A stretch of DNA of 64,000 bases from Pseudomonas sp. ABC1 (lineage in GTDB: Bacteria > Pseudomonadota > Gammaproteobacteria > Pseudomonadales > Pseudomonadaceae), in NCBI RefSeq assembly GCF_013395055.1, contig NZ_CP058349.1, forward strand, positions 806,001-870,000, written 5' to 3'. The notes under the pieces are model-generated. The model was given only the letters and a program-made list of their open reading frames with translations. It did no database searches and was not told the DNA's origin. Position numbers and translations under genes: made by a program. Positions within the stretch are counted from its first letter, which is position 1. Every line of letters begins with the position of its first letter. Positions 37,717 through 46,217 of the stretch are shown here, in pieces.

Positions 37717-37734
37717 CGGAACTATTTCCTGCTG
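37717..37734 (+). promoter_or_regulatory. Island site E
   Basis: CGGAACTATTTCCTGCTG, 14 of 17 fixed positions. It ends 72 bp before the ATG at 37807. GCTGAG stands where the other sites have a TAG element. Confidence 0.65.
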
Positions 37735-37765
37735 TTGTGGGCAGTGGCATGGCGCTGAGATGGAC

Positions 37766-37780
37766 TTGCCAATTTGGCAA
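37766..37780. promoter_or_regulatory. Perfect palindrome before the 37807 gene
   Basis: TTGCCAA-T-TTGGCAA, perfect 7-1-7 dyad ending 26 bp before the ATG, about where transcription would start. TTGGCA also occurs at similar places before the 34118 and Mor-like genes. Possible repressor operator. Confidence 0.45.
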
Positions 37781-37806
37781 TCCATCACAGTAGAGAGAGG
37801 CTAGAT

Positions 37807-38193
37807 ATGCCCACTTTGAATCCCGCCATCACGCTGGTCGGCAACCTTGACCAATTCAACCATGACGGCTTCGAGATCGAGGCCATGAATTTCCTGTTCG
37901 AGCGCCTGGCTCGTGGCAACCTGACGATTGATGCCAATGCCTTGTATATCGGCAGGCAAGCCGTCCATCACTACACCTGGCGCGATAGAGAACGTAACCG
38001 CACCTGCTCGATGTTCTACACGTACGGCAATACCCCAAGCAGCCATCTGTCAGTGTATGGCCTGGGCAAGCACTGTGGTGACAGTGACAGGGAGTACGCG
38101 CTCTACACCTGGGTCGACAAGAAAAAGCAGTTGTATACCCTGGACCCAGAACGCAGCGATTCACGCTTCCGCTCACTGCTAGCGCCTAACTGA
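37807..38193 (+). CDS. Unknown protein of the island
   Basis: Soluble protein of 128 residues without signal peptide or membrane helix. It is rich in aromatic residues (HHYTWRD, MFYTYG, YALYTW) and has two cysteines. The pattern is beta-rich and compact. I recognise no family. A purine-rich AGAGAGG precedes the ATG at 37807. It has its own copy of the island motif (site E) and a strong terminator behind it, so it belongs to the regulon even though its role is unknown. Confidence 0.65.
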   Translation: MPTLNPAITLVGNLDQFNHDGFEIEAMNFLFERLARGNLTIDANALYIGRQAVHHYTWRDRERNRTCSMFYTYGNTPSSHLSVYGLGKHCGDSDREYALYTWVDKKKQLYTLDPERSDSRFRSLLAPN

Positions 38194-38207
38194 GTCGACA
38201 CCCTTGC

Positions 38208-38237
38208 AACAAAGCGCGCCTCTGGAGCGCTTTGTTT
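38208..38237. terminator. Terminator at the right end of the island
   Basis: AACAAAGCGC (38208-38217) pairs with GCGCTTTGTT (38227-38236), 10-bp perfect stem. It separates the island from the convergent SfnR-like regulator gene. Confidence 0.75.
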
Positions 38238-38286
38238 GCTCAAGCCAGGCGGGAAGCCTGCCCTGGCCGAAGTCCGCGGCCCCGTA

Positions 38287-39228
38287 TCAATCCTCGAAGC
38301 GTTGCAAAGCCTCGCGCAGCCACTGGCCCAGTCGCTCGCGCTGCGTGGCGTCACTCGATGCCAGCGCCTGGCGGAAACCGCTTTCCAGCGATGCCAGGGG
38401 GTCGCCGATACCCGGCAGGTTGAGGTGCTTCGGCTCGATCTCGTCACCCGGACTGACCAGCAGCGCGAAGTGGATGATGTTCTCCAGCTCCCGGGTATTG
38501 CCCGGCCAGGCATAGGCTTCCAGCGTGTGTTGCGCCGCTTCGCCGATGATGGGAAACGCCAGCCCCAGGCGCTGCGCATGGATGCCCAGGAAGTACTCGG
38601 CCATCGGCAGGATATCCCCCACCCGCTCGCGCAACGGTGGCAGGCTCAGCAGGCCATCGCCCAGGTACTGGTAGAGCCGCTCGCTGAACTTGCCAGCCGC
38701 AACGGCCTGGGCCAGGTCGATACTGGTTGCTGCCACCACCCGCACGTCCACCGGCGTGGCCCGGTTGGCGCCAACCCGGAGCACTTCGCCGGTTTCCAGC
38801 GCCTGCAGCAATTGCTCCTGCAGGCTCAGCGACAAGTCGCCGATTTCATCGAGATAGAGCGTGCCGCCATTGGCCGAACCGAACCAGCCCGCGCGCCCTG
38901 TCGCCGTGCTTTCGTGGCTGGCCGTGACATAACCGAACAGCTCGGCCTGGGCAGTACGCGCGCCGAGGCCGCTGCAACTCAGTGCCACGAACAGACCGGA
39001 GCGCTCGCTGGCATTGTGGATATGACGCGCCAGCAGCTCCTTGCCACTGCCGGTCTCCCCCAGGATCAACACCGGTGCCGGACGCACCGCCAGGCGCTCG
39101 ACCTCGGTGCGCAACTGGCGCGAACGAGGATCGACGAAGACCAGTGCCTTGGCCCGGATGCTCAGCGGGCTGCGCTCCGCATCAGGGAAGGTCAGCAGGG
39201 GTTGCTGGGGTACTGCGGGGCGACTCAT
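38287..39228 (-). CDS. SfnR-like sigma54-type AAA+ protein lacking GAFTGA and HTH
   Basis: Protein of 313 residues made almost only of the sigma54-activator AAA+ domain. Walker A GETGSGKE (about 57-64) and Walker B GGTLYLDEIGDL are intact, as are ELFG and the PPLRER and WPGNTRELENII C-terminal signatures. The GAFTGA loop that contacts sigma54 is replaced by GYVTAS, and the protein ends about 45 residues after the NLPG segment with no Fis-type DNA-binding helix. It has no sensory domain. It may be an ATPase that works with a partner or not a sigma54 activator at all. The ATG at 39228 has GGAGAG upstream. Confidence 0.8.
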   Translation of the reverse strand: MSRPAVPQQPLLTFPDAERSPLSIRAKALVFVDPRSRQLRTEVERLAVRPAPVLILGETGSGKELLARHIHNASERSGLFVALSCSGLGARTAQAELFGYVTASHESTATGRAGWFGSANGGTLYLDEIGDLSLSLQEQLLQALETGEVLRVGANRATPVDVRVVAATSIDLAQAVAAGKFSERLYQYLGDGLLSLPPLRERVGDILPMAEYFLGIHAQRLGLAFPIIGEAAQHTLEAYAWPGNTRELENIIHFALLVSPGDEIEPKHLNLPGIGDPLASLESGFRQALASSDATQRERLGQWLREALQRFED

Positions 39229-39279
39229 TGTGCTCTCCTGCGGATGAGCCAACAGGCTCGATGATAACGGGTACAACGA

Positions 39280-39861
39280 TCAGGCCCGGCGTCTTGCCAG
39301 TTGTTCGATGCGCTGCTGCAAACGGTAGAGATAGACGAAACCCTGCTCCCAGCGGTGATGCCCGGACTTGACGTTGATATGCCCGGCACCCGTCAGGATC
39401 GACGCTTCGGCGCCCCAGTGCCTCGCCAGTTCCAGTGCCCGCGCGGCGCTCGCCGCCGAGTCGTTGTCGGAACCCACCAGGTGGCAGGGAAACGGCAGTG
39501 TCTGCTGCGGAATAGGGGCGAACCCCTGCAACGCAGGTGGGCAGGCCAGACGCTCCACATCGGCCGGCGCCACCAGCAAGGCGCCACGCACCCTGGCCAG
39601 CAGATCGCTGCCGGCCCGTGCCGCCCAGCGCGCCACGGTCACGCAGCCCAGGCTGTGGGCGATCAGGATCACTGGCGTATTTTCGCTGCGCACACAGGCA
39701 TCCAGCGACGCCACCCAGCTCTCGGTATCAGGCAGGTCCCAATCCAGCTGCTCCACCCGCGAAGCATTCGGCAGGCAGCGCTGCCAATGGCTCTGCCAGT
39801 GCTCATCAGGGGAGCCTTGCCATCCCGGCAGGATCAGGTAACGAATGCTCTGGCTGTGCAT
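39280..39861 (-). CDS. RBBP9/YdeN-family serine hydrolase
   Basis: Small alpha/beta hydrolase of 193 residues. It begins with the family signature LILPGWQGSPDEHWQ, has the nucleophile elbow AHSLGC and ends with the catalytic histidine in GAGHINVKSGHHRW. The acid is probably in SDNDSAAS. The ATG at 39861 follows AGAGGTG; a GTG nine bases upstream is possible. It lies 51 bp before the SfnR-like gene on the same strand, a pairing I recall in other pseudomonads; the substrate is unknown. Confidence 0.82.
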   Translation of the reverse strand: MHSQSIRYLILPGWQGSPDEHWQSHWQRCLPNASRVEQLDWDLPDTESWVASLDACVRSENTPVILIAHSLGCVTVARWAARAGSDLLARVRGALLVAPADVERLACPPALQGFAPIPQQTLPFPCHLVGSDNDSAASAARALELARHWGAEASILTGAGHINVKSGHHRWEQGFVYLYRLQQRIEQLARRRA

Positions 39862-39979
39862 GGGGCACACCTCTCGGAACTGGAATGGGCGCCAGTCTAG
39901 AGCGGCGAAGACAGCATGTTAAGGAATAAGAAATTATTTGTTTATTCCAAACAGAACAATCATTCAAAAACCGATGCTT

Positions 39980-40011
39980 ATGAAAACGGCGCCCGCAGGC
40001 GCCGTTTTCAT
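39980..40011. terminator. Terminator of cysS
   Basis: ATGAAAACGGCGCC-CGCA-GGCGCCGTTTTCAT: 14-bp perfect stem with A/T flanks on both sides. It lies 24 bp after the cysS stop and can work in both directions. Confidence 0.85.
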
Positions 40012-40034
40012 ATGACTTTCACGTCTTGCACGCT

Positions 40035-41420
40035 TCAGTCGGCAAAACGCCAGGTCGTCCCGCCCTTGCCATCTTCGAGCACCACGCCCAACCCGGCCAG
40101 CTCATCACGGATGCGATCCGACTCGGCCCAGTTCTTCTCGGCACGAGCCTGCAGACGCGCGGCGATCAGCGCCTCGACCTGCTGCGCATCCACCTTGCCC
40201 ACACCCTGCCCTTGCAGGAAGGCATCGGCATCCAGTTGCAACACGCCCAACACCTCGGCCAAAGCCTTCAAACGTGCCGCCAGCCCAGCAGCGGCTGCCG
40301 GATCGCTATCGCGCAGGCGGTTGATTTCTCGCGCCAGTTCGAACAGCACGGCACAGGCTTCCGGAGTATTGAAGTCATCGTCCATGGCGGCGGCAAAGCG
40401 CTCGGCATAGGCTTCGCCACCGCTCACCGAGGCTTGCGGCAGGCCACGCAAGGCCTGGTAGAAGCGCTCCAGCGCACCACGGGCCTCACGCAGACTGTCT
40501 TCCGAATAGTTGATCGGGCTGCGGTAGTGACTGGACACCAGCAGGTAGCGCACCACCTCCGGGTGATACTTCTCCAGTACTTCGCGAATGGTGAAGAAGT
40601 TGCCCAGGCTCTTGGACATCTTCTCGCCATCCACGCGCACCGCGCCGGCATGCATCCAGGCGTTGGCATAGGGTTTGCCGGTGGCCGCCTCGCTCTGCGC
40701 AATCTCGTTCTCGTGGTGCGGGAACACCAGGTCGGGGCCGCCGCCATGGATATCGAAAGTATCGCCCAGGCAGCAGGTCGACATCACCGAACACTCGATG
40801 TGCCAGCCCGGACGCCCGTCGCCCCAGGGCGACGCCCAGCTCGGCTCGCCAGGCTTGGCGCCCTTCCACAGGGCGAAGTCCAGCGGATCGTCCTTGGCTT
40901 CGTCCACCTCGACCCGCGCACCGATGCGCAGGTCTTCGATCTTGCGCCGCGACAGCTTGCCGTAGCCGGCGAACTTGCCGACCCGGTAATAGACATCGCC
41001 ATTGCCGGCGGCATAGGCGAAGCCCTTGTCGATCAGCGTCTGGATCATCGCCTGCATGCCGTCGATATGCCCGGTGGCGCGTGGCTCGATGTCCGGGCGC
41101 AACACGTTCAGGCGCGCCTCGTCCTCGTGCATGGCGGCGATCATGCGCTCGACCAGCGCCTCGAACGGCTCGCCGTTCTCATTGGCGCGGCGGATGATCT
41201 TGTCGTCGATGTCGGTGATATTGCGCACATAGGTCACGTCGTAGCCGCGCGTGCGCAGCCAGCGTGTCACCACGTCGAAGGCCACCATTACCCGCGCATG
41301 ACCGATATGGCAGAAGTCATAGACGGTCATGCCGCAGACATACAGCCGCGCCTGGTTGCCGACCAGCGGCTGGAAGGGTTCCTTGGCCTTGCTCAGGGTG
41401 TTGTAGATCGACAGGGCCAT
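40035..41420 (-). CDS. cysS: Cysteinyl-tRNA synthetase
   Basis: Class I aminoacyl-tRNA synthetase of 461 residues. The zinc/cysteine-binding CGMTVYD and HIGHAR motif lie near residues 29-43, the second zinc-ligand region is GWHIECSVMS and HHENEIAQSE, and KMSKSLGN is intact. The ATG overlaps the last base of the glnS stop (TGATG), so the two synthetases are one operon. A long in-frame extension upstream into glnS is not protein-like and was ignored. Confidence 0.96.
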   Translation of the reverse strand: MALSIYNTLSKAKEPFQPLVGNQARLYVCGMTVYDFCHIGHARVMVAFDVVTRWLRTRGYDVTYVRNITDIDDKIIRRANENGEPFEALVERMIAAMHEDEARLNVLRPDIEPRATGHIDGMQAMIQTLIDKGFAYAAGNGDVYYRVGKFAGYGKLSRRKIEDLRIGARVEVDEAKDDPLDFALWKGAKPGEPSWASPWGDGRPGWHIECSVMSTCCLGDTFDIHGGGPDLVFPHHENEIAQSEAATGKPYANAWMHAGAVRVDGEKMSKSLGNFFTIREVLEKYHPEVVRYLLVSSHYRSPINYSEDSLREARGALERFYQALRGLPQASVSGGEAYAERFAAAMDDDFNTPEACAVLFELAREINRLRDSDPAAAAGLAARLKALAEVLGVLQLDADAFLQGQGVGKVDAQQVEALIAARLQARAEKNWAESDRIRDELAGLGVVLEDGKGGTTWRFAD

Positions 41421-43090
41421 CACTGCCCTCCCCAGGAGTCGCGCAGGGTCACGGTGCGGTTGAAGACCAGCGCGTCCGGCCTGCTGTCGCGGGAATCCGC
41501 ACAGAAATACCCCTCGCGCTCGAACTGGAAACGCTCCTGCGCCGTGGCACTCGCCAGCGACGGCTCGGCGCGGCAGCCCTTGAGAACAAGCAGCGAGTCC
41601 GGGTTGATATTGTCGAGGAAGCTGCCGCCGTCTTCGGTCTTGTCCGGGTTGGCCGACTTGAACAGGCGGTCGTACAGGCGCACTTCGCACTCGACGCTTT
41701 CGGCCAGCGGCACCCAGTGGATGACACCCTTGACCTTGCGCCCCTCGGGGTTCTTGCCCAGGGTGTTTTCGTCGTAGCTGCAGCGCAGTTCGACGACATT
41801 GCCGGCGGCATCTTTCACCGCTTCGTCGGCCCGGATCACGTAGCTGCCGCGCAGGCGGACTTCGCCGCCCGGGATCAGGCGCTTGTAGCCAGCCGGCGGG
41901 TTTTCCTCGAAATCGCTGGCGTCGATATAGATCTCGCGGGAGAACGGCAGCACACGCACGCCCATGTCCTGCTTGGGATGGCGCGGCAGTTGCAGTTGCT
42001 CGACCTGCCCCTCGGGGTAATTGGTGATCACCACCTTGAGCGGCTTGAGCACGCACATGGCGCGGGCGGCATTGGCGTCCAGGTCGTCACGGATGGCGAA
42101 CTCCAGCATGCCGACGTCCACCACGCCACCGGCGCGGTTGACACCGATCATGTCGCAGAAGGTGCGGATCGAGGCCGGCGTATAGCCACGGCGGCGGAAG
42201 CCGCTCAGCGTCGACATGCGTGGGTCGTCCCAACCGTTGACGTGCTGCTCGTCCACCAGTTGCTTGAGCTTGCGCTTGCTGGTGACGGTGTAGTTCAGGT
42301 TCAGGCGGGCGAATTCGTACTGGCGCGGCTTGGCCGGCACCGACAGGTTGTCCAGGAACCATTCGTAGAGCGGACGGTGATCCTCGAACTCCAGGGTACA
42401 GATGGAATGCGTGATGCCTTCGATCGCATCCGACTGGCCATGGGTGAAGTCATAGCTCGGGTAGATGCACCATTTGTCACCCGTCTGGTGGTGATGGGCA
42501 TGGCGGATGCGGTAGAGAATCGGGTCGCGCAGGTTCATGTTCGGCGAAGCCATGTCGATCTTCGCCCGCAGCGCCCGTGCGCCATCGGGGAACTCACCCG
42601 CCTTCATACGGGCGAACAGGTTGAGGTTTTCCTCGACGGAACGCTCGCGGAACGGACTGTTGCGCCCCGGCTCGGTCAGGCTGCCACGGTATTCGCGCGC
42701 CTGCTCCGGCGTCAGGTCACAGACATAGGCCTTGCCCGCCTCGATCAACTGGATCGCCCAGGCGTGCAGTTGATCGAAATAATCGGAGGCGTAGTGCTCC
42801 TCGCCTGCCCACTTGAAGCCCAGCCACTCGACGTCCGCCTTGATTGCGTCGATGTATTCCTGGTCTTCCTTGGCCGGGTTGGTGTCATCGAAGCGCAGAT
42901 TGCACTGACCACCGAACTCCTCGGCCAGGCCGAAGTTCAGACAGATCGACTTGGCATGACCGATATGCAGGTAGCCATTGGGCTCCGGCGGGAAACGCGT
43001 GACGATCTTCTGATGCTTGCCGGCATCCAGGTCGGCCTGGACGATGGCGCGGAGGAAATTCGTGGCGGCGGTGATCTCTGGCTTGCTCAT
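41420..43090 (-). CDS. glnS: Glutaminyl-tRNA synthetase
   Basis: Class I synthetase of 556 residues charging tRNA-Gln directly. The N-terminus carries FPPEPNGYLHIGHAKSICLN with the HIGH box, and the ATP loop is LNYTVTSKRKL; the C-terminal anticodon-binding beta-barrel domains follow. It is the first gene of glnS-cysS. Length and motifs are standard. Confidence 0.97.
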   Translation of the reverse strand: MSKPEITAATNFLRAIVQADLDAGKHQKIVTRFPPEPNGYLHIGHAKSICLNFGLAEEFGGQCNLRFDDTNPAKEDQEYIDAIKADVEWLGFKWAGEEHYASDYFDQLHAWAIQLIEAGKAYVCDLTPEQAREYRGSLTEPGRNSPFRERSVEENLNLFARMKAGEFPDGARALRAKIDMASPNMNLRDPILYRIRHAHHHQTGDKWCIYPSYDFTHGQSDAIEGITHSICTLEFEDHRPLYEWFLDNLSVPAKPRQYEFARLNLNYTVTSKRKLKQLVDEQHVNGWDDPRMSTLSGFRRRGYTPASIRTFCDMIGVNRAGGVVDVGMLEFAIRDDLDANAARAMCVLKPLKVVITNYPEGQVEQLQLPRHPKQDMGVRVLPFSREIYIDASDFEENPPAGYKRLIPGGEVRLRGSYVIRADEAVKDAAGNVVELRCSYDENTLGKNPEGRKVKGVIHWVPLAESVECEVRLYDRLFKSANPDKTEDGGSFLDNINPDSLLVLKGCRAEPSLASATAQERFQFEREGYFCADSRDSRPDALVFNRTVTLRDSWGGQ

Positions 43091-43263
43091 GATGTCCTTA
43101 ATGGTCTGCGGATATACGGCCTGGAGACGTTCAAGGTAGGCCGGTCAGAATAAAGGGCTTATGATAGCGAACCCGTCAACCCCCTGACAGAGCAAACGAC
43201 AGGCCGGCGCCCCACAGTCTCGCACACGGGCGACGGCAGGCCCCACAGACTACGGACCCCCAG

Positions 43264-43758
43264 ATGATCAAACTGCACACCAACCACGGCGACATCACCA
43301 TCAAGCTGTTCGCCGACAAGGCCCCGGAAACCGTGGCCAACTTCAAGGAATACGTGAAGAGCGGCCACTACGACGGCACTATCTTCCACCGCGTAATCGG
43401 CAACTTCATGATCCAGGGCGGCGGTTTCGAGCCGGGCATGAAGCAGAAAACCACCCGCGCGCCAATCAAGAACGAAGCCAACAACGGCCTCTCCAACAAG
43501 ACCGGCACCCTCGCCATGGCCCGTACCATGGACCCGCACTCCGCCTCTGCGCAGTTCTTCATCAACGTCAAGGACAACGACTTCCTCGACCACAGCGCCC
43601 CCACCACCCAGGGCTGGGGCTATGCCGTATTCGGTGAAGTGACCGAAGGCCTGGAAGTACTGGAGAGCATCAAGAACGTGCCGACCACCATGAAGTCCGG
43701 CCACCAGGACGTTCCGGTCGAAGACGTGATCATCGAGAAAGCCGAAATCATCGAATGA
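43264..43758 (+). CDS. ppiB: Peptidyl-prolyl cis-trans isomerase B (cytoplasmic cyclophilin)
   Basis: Cyclophilin of 164 residues without signal peptide. The active-site segments FHRVIGNFMIQGGGF, ASAQFFINVKDN and FGEVTEG are intact. It is divergent from glnS and overlaps lpxH by four bases (ATGA, 43755-43758), so the two are coupled. Confidence 0.96.
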   Translation: MIKLHTNHGDITIKLFADKAPETVANFKEYVKSGHYDGTIFHRVIGNFMIQGGGFEPGMKQKTTRAPIKNEANNGLSNKTGTLAMARTMDPHSASAQFFINVKDNDFLDHSAPTTQGWGYAVFGEVTEGLEVLESIKNVPTTMKSGHQDVPVEDVIIEKAEIIE

Positions 43759-44480
43759 TCCTGCTGATCTCCGATCTGCACCTGGAAGAAGAACGCCCGG
43801 ACATCACCCGGGCGTTCGTCCGATTTCTGGAGCATCGGGCCAGCCAGGCTTCAGCGCTCTACATCCTCGGCGACTTCTTCGAGGCCTGGATCGGCGACGA
43901 CGCCATGAGTGAGTTCCATCACTACATCGCCAGCCAGCTACGCGCACTCGCGCAACGCGGCACCCAGGTATTCCTGATGCACGGCAACCGGGACTTCCTG
44001 ATCGGCAAGGCATTCTGCCGCGAGGCGGGTTGTCGCCTGCTGCCCGATCCCTGCCTGGTCGAACTGGCGGGCGAACCGGTCCTGCTGAGCCATGGCGACG
44101 CACTCTGCACCCGCGACCTGGCCTATATGCGCCTGCGCCGCTGGCTGCGCAACCCGCTGAGCCTGTTGATCCTGCGCAACCTGCCGCTGCGCACACGGCA
44201 GAAACTGGGGCGCAAACTGCGCGCCAAAAGCAGGGAGCAGACCCGCATGAAAGCCAGCGACATCGTCGACGTCACGCCTCAGGAAGTGGTGCGCCTGATG
44301 AGTCGCCACCGCGTCCGCACCCTGGTCCACGGCCATACCCATCGCCCCGCCGACCATACCTTGCAGGTCGGCGGCCAAAGCGCCCGACGCATCGTTCTCG
44401 GAGACTGGGACCGTAGCGGCTGGGCCCTGCAGGTGGACGAACACGGCTTGCAACAGGCGTCTTTCCCGCTCGACTCCTGA
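43755..44480 (+). CDS. lpxH: UDP-2,3-diacylglucosamine hydrolase
   Basis: Calcineurin-like metallophosphatase of 241 residues that makes lipid X in lipid A synthesis at the inner-membrane face. The metal ligands are in ISDLHLEE (D7, H9), GDFFEAWIGDD, MHGNRDF, LLSHGDALC and HGHTHRP. The start overlaps the ppiB stop. Confidence 0.95.
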   Translation: MILLISDLHLEEERPDITRAFVRFLEHRASQASALYILGDFFEAWIGDDAMSEFHHYIASQLRALAQRGTQVFLMHGNRDFLIGKAFCREAGCRLLPDPCLVELAGEPVLLSHGDALCTRDLAYMRLRRWLRNPLSLLILRNLPLRTRQKLGRKLRAKSREQTRMKASDIVDVTPQEVVRLMSRHRVRTLVHGHTHRPADHTLQVGGQSARRIVLGDWDRSGWALQVDEHGLQQASFPLDS

Positions 44481-44494
44481 ACGGCTTCAGGGCA

Positions 44495-45133
44495 TCAAGC
44501 CGGTATTTCGACGGAAACGGGCTGCTCGCCCGTGAGCACCGGCACGCCACTGTGGAAGCGGAACTCGCTGTCCGGGCTTTCGATCAGCTCACGCTCCGCT
44601 GCACGGACACGCTCGATCACCTGCTCGACATCGTCGGCCTCGCCATACTGATAGGCGAAGCGCAGGTAGTTCTGGAAATGCCGCGCCTCGGACTGCAACA
44701 GCCCGAAGTAGAACTTGCCCAGTTCTTCGTCCAGATGCGGTACCAGCGCCTCGAAACGCTCGCAGGAGCGCGCCTCGATAAAGGCACCGACCACCAGGGT
44801 ATCCACCAGTTTGCAGGGCTCATGGTTGCGCACGACCTTGCGCAGGCCCGAGGCATAGCGGCTGGCCGAAATCGGTCGCATGGCGATCTTGCGCCGCTTC
44901 ATCAGGCGCAGGACCTGTTCGTGGTGAACCAACTCTTCCCGCGCCAGGCGTGACATATAGTTCACCAGGTCGAGGTGCTGGTTATAGCGGGCGATCAGGC
45001 TCAGGGCCGTGGAGGCCGCCTTGAACTCGCAGTTCTTGTGATCGATCAGCATCACATCCTGCTCGGCCAGCGCCGCCCGCACCCAGGCATCGGGCGTACG
45101 GCACCCCAGGAACTCATGGATTTCAGGCAACAC
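44495..45133 (-). CDS. miaE: tRNA-(ms2io6A) hydroxylase
   Basis: Non-heme di-iron monooxygenase of 212 residues hydroxylating 2-methylthio-N6-isopentenyl-adenosine at tRNA position 37. The ferritin-like diiron ligands are visible in CEFKAAST, EELVHHEQV, EARSCERFEAL and EARHFQNYL. The start is GTG at 45133 with GAGGA nine bases upstream. It is convergent with lpxH (14 bp gap). Confidence 0.93.
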   Translation of the reverse strand: MLPEIHEFLGCRTPDAWVRAALAEQDVMLIDHKNCEFKAASTALSLIARYNQHLDLVNYMSRLAREELVHHEQVLRLMKRRKIAMRPISASRYASGLRKVVRNHEPCKLVDTLVVGAFIEARSCERFEALVPHLDEELGKFYFGLLQSEARHFQNYLRFAYQYGEADDVEQVIERVRAAERELIESPDSEFRFHSGVPVLTGEQPVSVEIPA

Positions 45134-45332
45134 GGCAACCGTCCTCGGAAACGTCAGGGGGCGGCATTATACGGAGAGCCTTGGGAGGCGCACGGACAAA
45201 AATCGCCTGACGCGATCTGCGCCGCCAGGCCAGACGGCGAGCCCGCAAAACAGCATCGGACTGACCTGTATCATCCAAACCGCCTCGCAGTTGCCTATAG
45301 TGGATACACCCAACCTGGAAACGGAGCCGATC

Positions 45333-46196
45333 ATGCAAGCCATTCGCTGCATCCTCGTGGTAGTCGACCCTACCCTGCCGGAAGCCCTCGCACTCAAGCG
45401 AGCCCATCTGATTTCCAGTGTCAGCCAGTCGCACCTGCATCTACTGCTGTGCGACACCCGCCCGGAACAGGCCGCCTACCTGGACACATTGCGCGAAAGC
45501 CTGGAGCAGGAAGGCCATAGCGTCTCGACCCAGCAGGCCTGGGACGGCAGCGTGCACCAGACCATCATCAACGCCCAGCAGGCGGAAGGCTGCGGGCTGG
45601 TGGTCAAGCAACACGTCCCGGACAACATCCTCAAACGCGCCCTGCTCACTCCCGATGACTGGAAGCTGCTGCGCTATTGCCCCTGCCCGGTGCTGATGGT
45701 CAAGACCGACCGCCCCTGGACCGGTGGCAATATCCTCGCGGCGGTGGACGTCGGCAATGCCGACAACGAACACCGCACCCTGCACAGCAGCATCGTCGAC
45801 CATGGCTACGACATCGCTGCACTGGCAGGCGGCCAGTTGCACGTGATCAGCGCGCACCCGTCGGCGATGCTGGCCGCCGCCGACCCGGCCTTCCAATTGA
45901 AGGAAACCATCGAGGCGCGCTACCGCGCCGCCTGCCAGCAGTTCCAGAGCGAATTCGACATCGAGGACGACCACCTGCATATCGAGGAAGGCCCGGCCGA
46001 CGCCCTTATTCCCTACACCTGCAATCGATTGCAGGCCGTGGTCACGGTACTCGGCACCGTGGCGCGCACCGGTTTCTCCGGCGTACTGATGGGCAATACC
46101 GCCGAAGTGGTGCTGGATGCGCTGGAAAGCGACGTGCTGGTGCTGAAGCCCGACGACATCATCGAGCACCTGGAAGAACTGGTCGCCCAGCGCTGA
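45333..46196 (+). CDS. Tandem universal stress protein (UspE-type)
   Basis: Protein of 287 residues with two Usp domains. The first starts IRCILVVVDPTLPEALALKRAH; the second starts NILAAVDVGN and ends in the ATP-binding-type loop GFSGVLMGNTAEVVLDALESDVLVL. The first domain lacks a clear G-2x-G-9x-G loop, so probably only the second binds nucleotide. GGAG precedes the ATG. Such proteins act in stress and oxygen-limited survival; the exact role here is unknown. Confidence 0.85.
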   Translation: MQAIRCILVVVDPTLPEALALKRAHLISSVSQSHLHLLLCDTRPEQAAYLDTLRESLEQEGHSVSTQQAWDGSVHQTIINAQQAEGCGLVVKQHVPDNILKRALLTPDDWKLLRYCPCPVLMVKTDRPWTGGNILAAVDVGNADNEHRTLHSSIVDHGYDIAALAGGQLHVISAHPSAMLAAADPAFQLKETIEARYRAACQQFQSEFDIEDDHLHIEEGPADALIPYTCNRLQAVVTVLGTVARTGFSGVLMGNTAEVVLDALESDVLVLKPDDIIEHLEELVAQR

Positions 46197-46217
46197 GGCC
46201 CGCGCCGGGCGCTCCGC

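Noticed and set aside
34010..38240. Island as a prophage or tailocin remnant
   Set aside because: Apart from the Mor-like regulator and a lysozyme there are no capsid, tail, integrase or terminase genes and no attachment repeats were seen; a domesticated module fits better.
40035..42056. 673-residue form of cysS starting inside glnS
   Set aside because: The extra N-terminal part is glnS read out of frame; the HIGH-box domain begins at the ATG at 41420.
43130..43165. TTCAAG..TATGAT promoter for ppiB
   Set aside because: The spacer would be 24 bp, too long for sigma70.
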